DNA from: Mrakia gelida | Lineage: Eukaryota > Basidiomycota > Tremellomycetes > Cystofilobasidiales > Mrakiaceae | Assembly (NCBI GenBank): GCA_024345305.1 | Contig: BRON01000014.1 | Location: 62,001 to 126,000 of the forward strand | Length of the DNA: 64,000 nt | Reading direction: 5' to 3' | Shown here: positions 51,345 to 61,633 of the stretch, in pieces | Layout: every line of letters starts with the position of its first letter | Position numbering within the stretch: the stretch's first letter is position 1 | Notes under the pieces: model-generated | Database searches by the model: none | Told to the model about the DNA's origin: nothing | The model's input: only the letters and a program-made list of their open reading frames with translations | Program-made: the position numbers and the translations under genes

Positions 51345-52187
51345 ATGAGCTTGCATTTGGGGTTGGTGGCTGCTTCAGCAGAGAGTAGAACCGACGACAG
51401 TGGGAGACGACGAGACTGCTCCTCGCGTCGCTCTTTTTCTCGCCGGTCCTCGCTATCGTCCTCTCCTCGAGCTTGAACTCGGCCTGTCCACGAGCCTCAT
51501 ACTTGCATACCCATCCCCTGAGCTCTCGCTGCTGTCGAAGTTTGCTTGAATGAGCTTGACCCGACATCAAGTTCGATGCGTCGACATTCAGTTCGAAGCG
51601 ACAGATCTTCTTCCCTCTTTCTCCCTTCATCTATCTTCGAAACCTTTGCTCAGCGAAGGTCTTCCTGCATGCCTCGCCCTCCGCCGTCGCCTCATAGATC
51701 TCGGCTCAGAGGAGAAAAGGAAGAAAGAGACTTCCAGAGCACCCCGCGTCTGTCGAATCGAGCTCACGTTGAGACAGCATGTTTCACGCGTCCGACGGAC
51801 TTTCTTTGATTGAGCCCAGACTCTATAGCATCCTGGGACGCGAGGAGTTCTAAATCAATAGAAAAGCTGCAAAATGTTTCCCCTTCGGAGATGAGAGAGA
51901 GCGAGGGAGCGATGCTCGAGCGAGGAGCGAAGACGAGACGCGTCGAGCTGATCGAGTCGATCGTCCTTCGAAGTTCGATGCTTCAATTTCTGTCCCGAGC
52001 TCGAGACTCCTTGTTCGGTTGTTCGGCTGCTGTGTTGGAACAAGGTAAGACAGGCTCCGGAAGCTTGATAGCTTTCAGCTTTGAAAGCTTCTGAGAGAGG
52101 TCAACCTCCCTCCTCCGACTACATCGACCCTCTCGTCCCCCTCCCCCTCCCCCTCCCCCCTCCCTTCTCTGCTTCCTTCCCACCAGC
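51345..52187 (+). other. Long spacer between LYR-motif gene and CPL1-like copy C
   Basis: 843 bases without a supported gene. Contains a GACGCGTC near 51937 and a small inverted repeat near 52055-52090 (GAAAGCTTCT against AAGCTTGATAGCTTTC). The last 80 bases are a CT-rich leader (CCCCCTCCCCCTCCC) running into the CPL1-like start. Scattered short frames have no homology or splice support. Confidence 0.45.
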
Positions 52188-53577
52188 ATGATCTTCTCCC
52201 TCCCTCCTCTCCTTGTCCTTCTCTCCATCGCTACCCTCTCCAAAGCAGCGACCTACGTTCAGTTCAATACGATGCACACCTCGCAAGTTTGGACCTTGGC
52301 GAACACTGGCTATACCTACCACGGCTTGACGTTCTCGGAGCAAGCATGTCAAGACTTCGCGACCTCTGATGTCGCTGTGGGGTATCAGCTTCAGCAGACA
52401 GATTGCTTCACCTTCAATACGTGAGCCCGGCCTTCTTGCGCGTTCGTGCTTCGCTCGAGAAAGGAAGGACGAGGCTGATCTGGCTCCTTTGACTCTCTCG
52501 CTCTCCTCCTTTCCTCGAAAACAAGCTATCCCGGCGTATGCTCAGGTTAGCCCTTCGTCCTTACGACGGCGAGCCTCTCGTACTCACGACGGCGTGTCGA
52601 ACTCGCCTCGGAGGAGCGCTGACCTCTCTCTTGCTTTCCCTTCCCGTCGTCAGGCATCATGACTGCTAACGCGGTTAGCCAAGGAATGCTGGATCACTGC
52701 TCTTCTGGACCGGCTGGCTACGTGATGGTTTGTGTAGTGCAAGCAGGCGATGAAGACAGAGGTCTTGGTTGGCGAAGCTGACACCTCTTCCTCCCCTTCC
52801 ATTCTCCTCTCCTCCCCTTCTATCCTTTCCTCTTCTCGGATCATCTTAAAGGCAGGAGATTCTTCCCGCGTGAGATTTCTATCTCTCTTCGCTAGAAAGC
52901 GTCGCTTTCTCTCGCCAGGCCACTGATCTTGTTCTCTGGTATCCCTTCCCCCCCCCCCCCCCCCTCCCCCCCCTCTTCCAGATCTATACCGGAGGAGCAG
53001 CTTTCACCGATATTTTTTACAACCATGGCTGTCCGCCGGGAGGAGGACCGCCTGCATCTATCGCTTCACCCGCCTACAAGAGGAAACGGCGTGTCGTCGA
53101 GCCCTCGCCCTTCCTCGGAGGGAAGGTCTGCCCCATCGGCGAGCAGGCTTGCCCTCTCTCCTCGAGCAACGCATTCGAGTGCATCAACATCACGTTGAAC
53201 CTCGCGTGAGTCCTCCTCCTTTCGAATTGGTCGCCCGTTCGAGCTTTGCCATTCGACTCGACGACGACGCGTCGAGTGGTTTCCGAACGAGCGCCGATTC
53301 CGTCGCTCTCCTTTTCTTCTCCCGTTTTTCAGCTCGTGTGGAGGCTGCCTCGTCGGAAAGGGAGTGGACTGTTCGGATCTCCCTGGAACGAACGAGGTCT
53401 CCTGCAGGAACGGATCTTGCGTTGTCGGTGAGTTCGTTGTTTTGATTTGCTTCCCTCGGCCTCTTCCCTCTCGTGTTCCCACTCTGAACATTTCCTCACC
53501 ATCCCCGCTTCTCGTCCGCAGATTCGTGTATTCGAGGATGGTCGCTCTCCCTCGAGGGAGGCTGCATTGAAGCTTGA
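52188..53577 (+). CDS. CPL1-like secreted cysteine-rich protein, copy C (intact)
   Basis: Six exons: 52188-52420, 52526-52545, 52654-52733, 52982-53205, 53333-53427, 53522-53577, giving 235 residues with consistent phases. Signal peptide MIFSLPPLLVLLSIATLSKA precedes ATYVQFNTMHTSQVW. Cysteine pairs then follow in TYPGVCSG and LDHCSSGPAGYVMVC. The CPL1-like domain reads KVCPIGEQACPLSSS, FECINITLNLASSCGGCLVG, GVDCSDLPGTNE, VSCRNGSCVV and SCIRGWSLSLEGGC. A dibasic KRKRR precedes the domain as in copy B. Expected to be secreted. Exon 2 is 20 bases. The intron before exon 4 carries a run of 17 C. It is convergent with the MPPRN copy 4 gene, in the same arrangement as copy B with MPPRN copy 3. Confidence 0.8.
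52948..52973 (+). repeat. Poly-C tract at a CPL1-like copy C splice acceptor
   Basis: Seventeen consecutive C (52948-52964), one T, then eight C, ending seven bases before the acceptor CAG. It replaces the ordinary mixed pyrimidine tract. The run is long enough to be unstable and prone to sequencing error. Confidence 0.85.
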
Positions 53578-53927
53578 TCAAAGACGAGACGAGACGCGTC
53601 GCTTCGTCGGCTTCAGCGACCTTGTTATCCTTCTCTCCTCCTCTCTCTCCTCTCTTCCTTCGGTTCGCTTTTTCCATCTCTACTTCGTTTTTGGGGCTTC
53701 GGAAGTGTTTACGACTTTGACGTGTTCATGACACCACTCCGCCGCTGTGATGCCCATCTTTCTGCAAAGCGAAGCGAAGAGACCAGACGAGACGGGTCGC
53801 GAACGAGCGCGAACGAGTCGGCTTTCCTTCTTCCTCCTTAGAGACCCTTCTCCCTCTTCTCCCCGCTGGTGAAAGTTGAACAATATCATCAGATGGAGCG
53901 CTCGTAGACGAAGCTCAACTGCCGACA
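53578..53927. other. Convergent spacer, inverted duplicate of 24488-24805
   Basis: 350 bases between CPL1-like copy C and MPPRN copy 4. Its reverse complement shares blocks with the spacer between MPPRN copy 3 and CPL1 copy B (for example AAGATGGGCATCACAGCGGC), so the duplication includes non-coding DNA. One GACGCGTC lies near 53594. Confidence 0.6.
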
Positions 53928-55101
53928 CTACTCTGCTGCCTCCTCGACGACCACGAGCTCGACCCTCTCTTGTTCCTCCTCCGACAACTTCGCAAGCTCC
54001 TCCTTCCAGCCCTGCTTTATCCACTCCGCTACCACGAACTTCGTCCTCAGCCCGGCCAGCTCGAACACCCCCATCCTCTGAAGGACCCCAACGCAAGTTT
54101 CGTCTCTCCACCCGTGATTCTCGCTCACGTTGACCATCAACTCAAAGGCTCCTTCGCTTAAGATGTAGGGCGAGCCTCGAAGGAGAAACTGCGTTGTTGT
54201 CTGCGCTCCCAGGAACAGCGCGATCTGGTTCCCATCTCCTCCTCTCAAGGTGACGGAACGAAATCTGCTGCTCCAACTCCTCATCGTCCGAACCCAGTCG
54301 AGAGGGCCATGGCCTTGGGTCGGCCAGCGAGAGAGATCGACGTGGATGGGAGAGAGGTAGGGTAGGACAAAGATAAGAAGGGCGTCGAAGGCGTAACGGA
54401 AACTGGTAGGCGTGACAAGTTGGGGTGGGGCGATTCGGAGGTGATTGAGCTCGATGGGAGAGGAGGAGAGTCGAGGAGGAAAGGAGACGTTGGATTTCTG
54501 GACGAGGAAGGGGACGATCGCGGGCGTGTTTGAGAACGGAAGGTGGATGAAGAGGGATTGGAGTTGGTGGAGGGAGAGGTGAGGGATGATTCGCGAGCGA
54601 GGCTTGAGTTTGGTCTGGGGAGAAGAGGAAGGAGGAAGGAAGAGGGGACAAGTCAGCTCAAGACTCCTCCGCGCCCCCTTCGATCTGCATCGTCCAGGGG
54701 TGAGACTTACTCCACAGAAGATGCTGATCAAGCCACGATCGGACCTCACCACCGCGTTGCTGTACAACTCCCCACTCGCCTCCTCTAAGCATCCGAACGA
54801 GACGAGGCAAAACGAGGCGAGGGAGGGGAGGTCTCCGTCGAGCTCAGCGAGGATGAGTTTGACGATCTCCAGAGGGAAGAAAGATCGGAGCGAGGAGTTC
54901 TTAGGGGAACAAAAGGCGAGCGGTAGGAGTCAGCTTGTTGAATCGAGAGCGAGAGAAGTAGGGATACGTGGGTGGGGCAGAAAGGGGCGAGAGGGAGGGA
55001 GTAAAGGAAGGAAAGCTCGAGCTCACCAAACGTCCGTCTTGTGCCTCCCCTTTCTCTGCTGATGGCTCTCGAGCGACTGTCCTTCGATTCCTAGGAGGCA
55101 T
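53928..55101 (-). CDS. MPPRN-family F-box-like protein, copy 4 (intact)
   Basis: Three exons on the minus strand: 55027-55101, 54711-54899 and 53928-54614, giving 316 residues with consistent phases. It starts MPPRNRRTVAREPSAEKG, then the core SLRSFFPLEIVKLILAEL and SFGCLEEASGELYSNAVV, leucine-rich segments (HLSLHQLQSLFIHLPFS, ALLIFVLPYLSPIHVDLS) and the charged tail (KQGWKEELAKLSEEEQERV). Intron 2 (96 bases) is a multiple of three without stops. It is divergent from S33 copy 2 and convergent with CPL1-like copy C. Related to copy 2 but clearly diverged, so older than the copy 2/copy 3 split. F-box-dependent ubiquitin ligase adaptor role is inferred. Confidence 0.75.
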
Positions 55102-55446
55102 GCGTGCGAGGTCGGATGGCGTTGAGCAGTTCTGGAGTTCTGGAAGAAGGGGAAGGGAAGAGCAAGGAAGTCGTTAGGAGGGAGACAAAGGTCAGCTCCG
55201 GCAGTCTCGTTTTGAGCTCGTCGTTTTGCATCTTCATCCTTGCCCTCGACGGCCCCAGCGACCTTTTCCTCTTCTACTCGTCTCTCTCTATACCCCGACA
55301 GCTCCTCCCACACGTTGATCTTGCCAGCCGAGTCATTCGGTCCCGAATATCGTGCTCTGAGCTCTGAGGCCCTGACTCGCCCTAAAAGAAGCGAGCTCAA
55401 CGACCCACCTCCCTCCTCCCCTGCCTCTCTCTCTCCCCCAACCACC
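55102..55446. promoter_or_regulatory. Shared divergent promoter, MPPRN copy 4 / S33 copy 2
   Basis: 345 bases between divergent start codons, homologous to 6417-6749 in inverted orientation. Shared features include the AGCTCGTCGTTTTGC block, the CCACCATG start context on the S33 side and the pyrimidine-rich approach to the MPPRN start. No TATA box seen. Confidence 0.6.
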
Positions 55447-57320
55447 ATGTCCTCGAGCGAGAAGGGACGTCTACCTGCTCGAGGATCATCCCTCTTGGAC
55501 CCTCATCTCCCTCCTCGTCGCTCTCCACTCAAAACGGTTCTCCTCTTCGCCCTCGGATCCCTCTCAGCCCTCCTCCTCCTCCCCTCGCTCTTCCCCGCCG
55601 CTTCTTCCTTCTTCGATCTTCCTCCCTTCCTCCCCATTTCAAGCGGTTCCCAGCGCCTCTCAGACGATGGATCCACTCTCGCGATCAATTGGAAACCGTG
55701 TCCGAGCCCTACTTCTCCGAGGTTCTCGTGTGCGACCTACGTCGTCCCTCTCGATCACTCAGGCGTCGAGGAGGGAGAGGTCAAGCTCGCTTTGAGTAGA
55801 TACTCGGCTGAGAAGGAGAAGAAGAAGCTGGGGACTTTGTTCATCAATCCGTGAGTGAGATTTCCACTTCCGCAGAGATGGTTCGAAGAAGCGAGGCGGA
55901 AAGGGACGGTTGTCGAGTGAAACGCGTCGCTGACCTCTCGCTTCTCTCTTCTTTCCAGAGGAGGCCCCGGAAGTTCGGGTTTCAGCTACACCATGAGAGC
56001 TGGACCCTCGATCAGCACCATCACCAACGGACAGTACGACATCGTAGACTGGGATCCAAGGGGAGTTGGTAAGAGCGAACCTGCTTATCGGTGAGTCGTC
56101 TCATTTGACGGGCACTTCCAGAACCGATTCTGCACCGTCGGTTCTGACCTTTCGAACCCTCAACATTTGTCTTGACCAGATGCTTCGACTCAGCTCTCCA
56201 AGAGGATTTCTTCATGGCTTCCGTCCCAGCAGCACCGTCTCTCCCTTTCCACCTCTCGATTCATCCCTCGGTCCTCTCCGACTTCCAAGCTCAACTCCAG
56301 CCTTCGGTCGCCTACTCTCGTCTCAGAAACCAGGTCTGTCATCAGAAGAACCGAAACGGGATCGGTCGTTTCCTCTCGACGGCCAGCGTCGTTCGTGATC
56401 TTGAGCTTCTTTCGCGAGCGGCTTGGACTCGAGGCGACGAGCAGGGAATCAACTACTGGGGATTCAGTGAGTGCAAAAGTCCAGCGCTCATGGTGCTACA
56501 TACTGAATGTGCTTCGGACGTTCTTGCTCCCCCTCTTCCTTCAGGCTACGGGAGTGAGTTCGTGAACCGCGTTGAGTTGTCGACGCTTCGAGACGCTGAC
56601 TCGTCTTCTCCTCCGTCCCTTCTCTTCCTCAGCGGCTATCGGAGCTGAACGAGGGTCTGGATTCTCCTGACTCCTCCTGTTTCGTAGTACTCTGGCCCGT
56701 TCAACAAGACACTGGGAAACTCGATCTTACTCGTCGGGAACTCGGTTCGTCTTCCAATCTCCCTTGATCTTTCCCTCGTTGCGGTAACTGACTCCTTTCG
56801 TCTCACACCCTTTCCTCCAGGCCGATCCGGCTACCTCAGTCGCTAACGCTTACAAAACCAACGCGTTCCAACCTCAAAGTCGCGTCGTTCATCAGAATTC
56901 GTACGGGGTTCGTCTACTCTCGTCTTCCCCCCCTCTCGTCTCCGCCCGGTCTTCACTACCGCCCTACCCGGATACTTATTCTCGTCTCTTTGTTTGTCTC
57001 GTGCAGCACTGCTCCACCTCAATGGCCTCGGTTCGTCTTGCCTTTCTTGCCCTGTTGCTTCGCTCTTGGACCGATCCTCGCTGACCCTCTCCCCTCTTTC
57101 TTGACCTCAGCTCTGCACCACCAAGCATATCCGATCCTACTTTCTCGACGGAGTTCTCCCGGAGACCAACGTTGTCTGCGAGGTGGACGAGTCCTACTTT
57201 GCCGACGCGTCGTCGAGCATCGCGTCTTTCGCAGGAGGCGATGACGGCGCACTTCTAGGAGCTACAAGGGAACTGGGTCGGGTTATAGAGGACGCGCACA
57301 GCCCACTAGCTATACGATGA
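55447..57320 (+). pseudogene. S33 alpha/beta-hydrolase, copy 2, internally deleted
   Basis: The 5' half matches copy 1 closely: MSSSEKGRLPARGSS, signal anchor VLLFALGSLSALLLLPSLF, GGPGSSG, VDWDPRGVGKS, and WGFSYGTAIGAEL using the same 9-base exon (56545-56553). After AIGAE the sequence jumps to an intron-like 3' end (TGACTCC, then TTTCGTAG at about 56690) followed by YSGPFNKTLGNSILLVGNSA. About 1.1 kb present in copy 1, covering the exons between the nucleophile and the TAP region, is gone and no donor remains. Read straight on, the frame meets TGA at 56668-56670. Catalytic Asp (SADPATSV) and His (HCSTS) are still encoded downstream, and the gene would end LAIR at 57318-57320. Most likely a pseudogene by deletion; a cap-less product would need a cryptic donor. 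Confidence 0.75.
56545..56553 (+). other. 9-base microexon of S33 copy 2
   Basis: Bounded by CAG at 56542-56544 and GTGAGT from 56554. It has the same length, phase and encoded residues (Ser codon completion, Tyr, Gly) as 5309-5317. Confidence 0.65.
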
Positions 57321-57782
57321 AGCTTCTCTTGCGTTTGCTTGATGTAGATGAGCGATTGAGACGCGTTGATTCAATTTGTCGAATCGTTCGCAACTTTTCT
57401 CGACGTTTCGCTCCTAGAGCCACCCGGTGGTACACAAAATGGAAATGCCTCGTTTCAACCTGAGTCTCCCTGGGCTGGATCGAAGAGGGGACGAGGAAGG
57501 GCAGGGCAGGCGAGGAGGACGTCGTCAGGGTCGAGCTCGCACGTACAAGTAGAGTTTTCGCCTCCCCTTTTTTTTTGGAGAAGGTTCAGGAGATCATGGA
57601 GCGAGTTCTGAGGGTGTGAAAACCTACTTTTCTCACCTTTGACGAGTCCTGCTATCGTCGCGAAGGACAGCCCTCGTGTTTCGACTCACCTTCCCGCCTC
57701 GCTCCCCTCGCCTTTCGTTCGACTGCCAACTCTCTCTCCCCTCTCCCTCGCCCTTCCCCCTCCTTTCCCTCTTCTGTTCAGG
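57321..57782 (+). promoter_or_regulatory. Spacer and CT-rich leader upstream of ENT3
   Basis: 462 bases between the S33 copy 2 end and the ENT3 start. The last 90 bases are pyrimidine-rich (CTCTCCCCTCTCCCTCGCCC) as in other leaders of this window. There is a T9 run near 57568. No other gene recognised. Confidence 0.5.
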
Positions 57783-60446
57783 ATGGACAAACTCGCTGCT
57801 CTCGGGGAGCAACTCTCTCAGGTTACGGTCTACGACTTGAAGACGTACTACAACCAGGCGAAGAACATTGTCCTTCAGGTTTCGGAGATGGAAGCCAAGG
57901 TGTTGGAGGCTACCAACGAGGACGCTTGGTGAGTTCATTAGGTTTCTCTTTCCAATGGAGGAAGGGGGATTTGTTAAGGGCTTGGGGTGTATGCGCTTTG
58001 GGGAGTAGAAACCGCTGGGGAGAGATGGGATGGACTAGAGGGAAGGAGGAGGGAGGAGAGGGAGGAGGTGAGCTGGCGAGGAGGGAAACGAACGAACGAA
58101 CGGACGCTCCTCCCTCTCTACTCCTGCTGCGGAATCATAACAACAACAACGAGACAAGCAGGAGCGCGCTCTCGTTGTATACATACTCTCCTCGCCATAG
58201 CCCATCCACCCATCCCTCGCCTCGCACGTTGACTGTGCCCTCCAGCTCCCTTCCCTTCCCCTCCTCCATCTCTCTCTCAAAGCTGACTCTCGCCTTCTTC
58301 GCTCCTTCTCTCAGGGGAGCCTCTTCTTCTCTCATGCAAGAGATTGCTCAAGGGTTGGTACCCCTCTCTCTCGTCTTGTTCTCGCCTCTGTAGAGCTCAC
58401 TCGGCTGACTCTCCTTCCCTTTCCCTCCTCTCGCGACCTCGGACCTCCTCCTTCCCCTTGATCAGAACCTTCAACTTGTGAGCTCTCATCTCTCGCTCTG
58501 TTTCGTCTCTTCTGCTCACCTCTGAGAGCTCATGTATATACTTCCTTCTTCCTTCCCGCCCGCAGCCAAGAGTTCAACCAGATCATGCCCACCATCTACA
58601 AGCGATTCATGGAGAAGGAGGCTCGCGAGTGGAGGCAGATCTACAAGGTCAGCTCCTCGTCCTTTTCGATTCCTTCGTATATAATATATGCACGAACGCT
58701 CACACTGACTCTTACTCACTTCACCTCGGTCGATGACTCCAGGCCCTCATGCTCCTCGAATACCTCATCAAACACGGCTCGGAACGCGTCGTCGACGACG
58801 CTCGCTCTCACGTCTCCACCATCAAGATGCTTCGAAACTTCCACTACATCGACGAGAAGGGCAAGGATGAAGGGATCAACGGTTAGTGCCAATTTCATCT
58901 CCATCTATCTCTTTCTTCCGACGCTCTTTCGACCCGAATCGAAGCTCATCTTCTCTCCCTTCCCTTCCCTCCCTTCCCTCCCATCTCCCATTTCCCTCTT
59001 CTCTCCTCCCAACTCGACCATTTCCATCCCTCCAGTCCGCAACCGAGCCAAAGAAATCGGAGAACTCCTCTCGGACGTCGAAAAGATCCGCTCAGAACGT
59101 CGGAAGGCCAAAGCCAACCGGTCCAAGTACATCGGAGTAGGGAACGACTCTGGATCCTTCGGCGGCGGAGGAGGAGGAGGGGGAGGGGCGAGTTTCGCGA
59201 CGAGGAACGGAGGCAGGTTCGGTGGGTTTGGGAGTGATAGTCTCGGAGGAGGAGGCGGTGGGAGTGGATCCGGAGGAGGGTACGATTCTGGTGAGTTTGG
59301 GTTGAGCTCGACTCGTCTCCTTTCGCTCGAACCCGAGCTCGCGCGTCTTGAGCAACAGTGGGAAAGGCTGACTCTCGTTCCCTTTTTCGTTCGCTCCTCT
59401 TCAGATCAGTACAACGGAAGCAGCGGTCGAGACGATTACAACGGCCACTCGTCATCAGGTCGAGGAGGAGGAGGAGGATCCTCTTCGTTCAGGGACACCT
59501 CGGCTCGAGCTGGATTCGACGAGTACGATGCTGGAGACGACGAGGATCGGGTCTCCTCTCCCCCTCCTCCACGAGCCACGGCTTCGTCTAGGACCAACAA
59601 GGCCACTCCTGCTCCTCCCAAGGAGACGAAGGGGAAAGAGCCTGCTCCCAAGGCGGTCGATCTGTTCGATTTCACGGAGGACGACTACGCTGCTACTTCT
59701 GCTGGTGAGTTCCCTAGCTACTCTTTTGGCCGAGACGTCTCTCTTCAAGCTTCATCGCGTAGATGTTCGAATCGCGAGCTCGAGCTGACTCCTCCCTCTG
59801 TCCTTCCCTCCGTCACCTCGCCCCAGCTCCCTCCTCCTCCTTCTCCGCTCCTCCCGCTGCTGCAGCCGCCGATGACGACTTCGACGACTTCCAACAAGCA
59901 CCCTCCTCCACCACCACCTCCAAAGGTCCCTCCTTCGCCTCCGCTCCCCCTCCTCCAGCCAAAGCAGCCGACCTCTTCGACTTCTTCGCCGATCCCGCTG
60001 CTGCTCCCACCCCGTCGTCCATTCCCTCTTTCACCTCGGCTGCTCCCGTCGCTCAACCGAGCAGACCATCTTACTCGCAAACCCAGCAACCTCCAGTCTA
60101 CGCCCCTCCTCCCCAGCAACAACCCAACTTCTTCGCGTCGGGAGCGTCCAAGCCCAACTACACCTCCACTCCCTCCTACACCTCCAACAACGCTCCCCCA
60201 CCTGCCGCCGCTGCCTTGAAGAGCGCAGGAGGGTTCGATGACCTTTGGGCTTCGTCCCTTGGGTCGTTCGGATCTGCTTCGGCTGCGAAGCCCAAGCCGG
60301 CTGGAATGGGAGGAGCGGGAGGAGCGAAGAAGAGCATGCTGGAGATGGAGAAGGAGAAGGCTGAGGGATCCCTTTGGGGTGCGGCTCCCGCTCCGGCTTC
60401 GAACCAGGGTGGAGGAGGAGGAGGGTTCGATGATTTGTTGCTTTGA
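57783..60446 (+). CDS. ENT3: Epsin-related clathrin adaptor (Ent3-type ENTH protein)
   Basis: Eight exons: 57783-57928, 58315-58353, 58466-58477, 58566-58647, 58743-58881, 59036-59290, 59405-59704, 59827-60446, giving 530 residues with consistent phases. The ENTH domain covers about residues 15-155: QVTVYDLKTYYNQAKNIVLQ, EATNEDAWGASSSLMQEIAQ, IYKRFMEKEAREWRQIYKAL, LLEYLIKHGSERVVDDARSH, FHYIDEKGKDEGINVR. A Gly-rich low-complexity region follows, then short acidic-Phe motifs (DLFDF, DDDFDDF, DLFDFF, FDDLW) and the end GGFDDLLL. The DFxDF type binds gamma-adaptin/GGA ear domains, so it should act with AP-1/GGA at the trans-Golgi network and endosomes, binding phosphoinositides through ENTH. Exon 3 is only 12 bases. 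The first intron is the longest (386 bases). An Ent5-like identity is less likely because the GGFDDLLL ending and Gly-rich middle resemble Ent3. Confidence 0.9.
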
Positions 60447-60998
60447 GCGAGGGATGAGCGAGGGTCGGGTGAGCGGAGGTTTGGTTTAGTTAGATGGTCT
60501 GGGTTGGGTTGGGTCGAGCTGAGTAGGATTGGGATTGGATGTGCTTGAGTGCTGCGAGCGACTGAACGAAGAAAAGGAGAGATTGAGGATAGAAGGAGAG
60601 GAGAGAGAGGGAGCGGGAAAGGAACACGACGACCCAAGCTTGGGACGACGCGATGGACTCGAGGTCGTTCCTCTCAATGAGAGGAGTCGTCCCCGCGAGA
60701 GAAGACCAAGCAACATAAGCGTTTCCTTGATGAGTTGCGGGAAGTATGAGGGGATGGGTGGAAGCAAGAGTGAAACCCAGCAAGACTGGCGCGAGCCGAG
60801 AGACGCGTCGACTTCGTTCCTTTCGCTCGTCCGGTCAACGATGCAGATGAGTAGATAGGATAGGCTGAGAGAGAGAGAGAGCTGGGACGCGCAATGATGG
60901 AGAGGACGAAACGAAATCAAGAGCCCAAAGAAAGGAAGAAAAAGACGAAGCGGAGAACAGATGGGGGACAAGAAGGACGCGTCCGTTGGAAAACTCCA
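60447..60998. other. Convergent spacer, ENT3 / CPL1-like fragment
   Basis: 552 bases. The ENT3 3' side has a G/T-rich stretch (GGTCTGGGTTGGGTTGGGTC) near 60497 and a GA-rich run near 60870. GACGCGTC occurs near 60801 and 60976. Minus-strand open frames of up to about 160 codons are low-complexity Ser/Leu shadows with no splice or homology support. Nothing else recognised. Confidence 0.4.
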
Positions 60999-61398
60999 TC
61001 AGGGCTTGACGCACTCTCCCTCGGTGAGGGTCCATCCTCGGATACACGACTCTGCGAGAAAGAAATGAGTGGGGAGAAGAAGGGGTGAGAAAGGGAGAGA
61101 GAAGAGGAGGGCGGTGCTCGAGGGTCATGATCAAAACAACACGCTTCGCAACTCACCGACAACACAGCTTCCGTTTCTGCAAGAGACCTCGTTCGTTCCA
61201 GGGAAAGACGAGCAGTCGACTCCGGCTCCAACGAGGCAGCCACCACACGAGCTAGAGGGAGGGAGCGTGAGGGGAAGAGACGAAATCAGCGCTCGTTTGT
61301 GAAAAGGTCGACCCGTCGACGAAGCGAAGCGGGAATGAAAGGGACCGGGAGGACTCACGCGAGGTTCTCCTTGATGTTAATGCACTCGAAGGCGTTGA
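60999..61398 (-). pseudogene. CPL1-like fragment, copy D (C-terminal domain only)
   Basis: Three exon-sized blocks match the last three exons of copies B and C: NAFECINIKENLA with a GTGAGT donor; SCGGCLVGAGVDCSSFPGTNE and VSCRNGSCVV; then ESCIRGWTLTEGECVKP and stop (TGA, complement of 60999-61001). Splice sites and reading phase are intact. Homology stops abruptly at about 61396, in the middle of the exon that in copies B and C begins IYTGGA and holds KxCPIGEQAC. No signal peptide or earlier exon is found in the next 235 bases. This is a truncated remnant. An internal exon now fused to another promoter is possible but unsupported. Confidence 0.75.
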
Positions 61399-61633
61399 GT
61401 CAGTCGGACGCGTCGCGAGGTCGACATCTCGTGAACGATCAACGAGGAAGTAGAGAACCCGACTGTGGATCTACAATTACCTGCTGCTTTGTCAACTCTA
61501 CCGAAAACGCGGAACACCCCCTCCGGGCCAGAAACAGAGGGGATGAACGGGTCGACCATCTCGAATGACCGACCTTCGAAGCTCTTTCGCGTCGCGAAAA
61601 GCAGCGAGGAGGAAGCATAGAGACTAGAGGTCA

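Larger units (their letters stand above)
52188..57320. repeat. Duplicated module, complete gene order (CPL1-like, MPPRN, S33)
   Basis: The only place in the window with all three members side by side: CPL1-like copy C (+), MPPRN copy 4 (-), S33 copy 2 (+, broken). Both partial copies elsewhere can be derived from this order by inversion and loss. Confidence 0.7.

Noticed and set aside
51345..52187. Hidden small gene in the long spacer before CPL1-like copy C
   Set aside because: Several short frames (up to about 94 codons) were considered, but none has a matching splice set, family motif or codon pattern different from shadows.
58675..58695. TATA box (ATATAATATATGC) as an internal promoter in ENT3
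   Set aside because: It lies within an intron of a conserved gene, and no downstream start with support follows.
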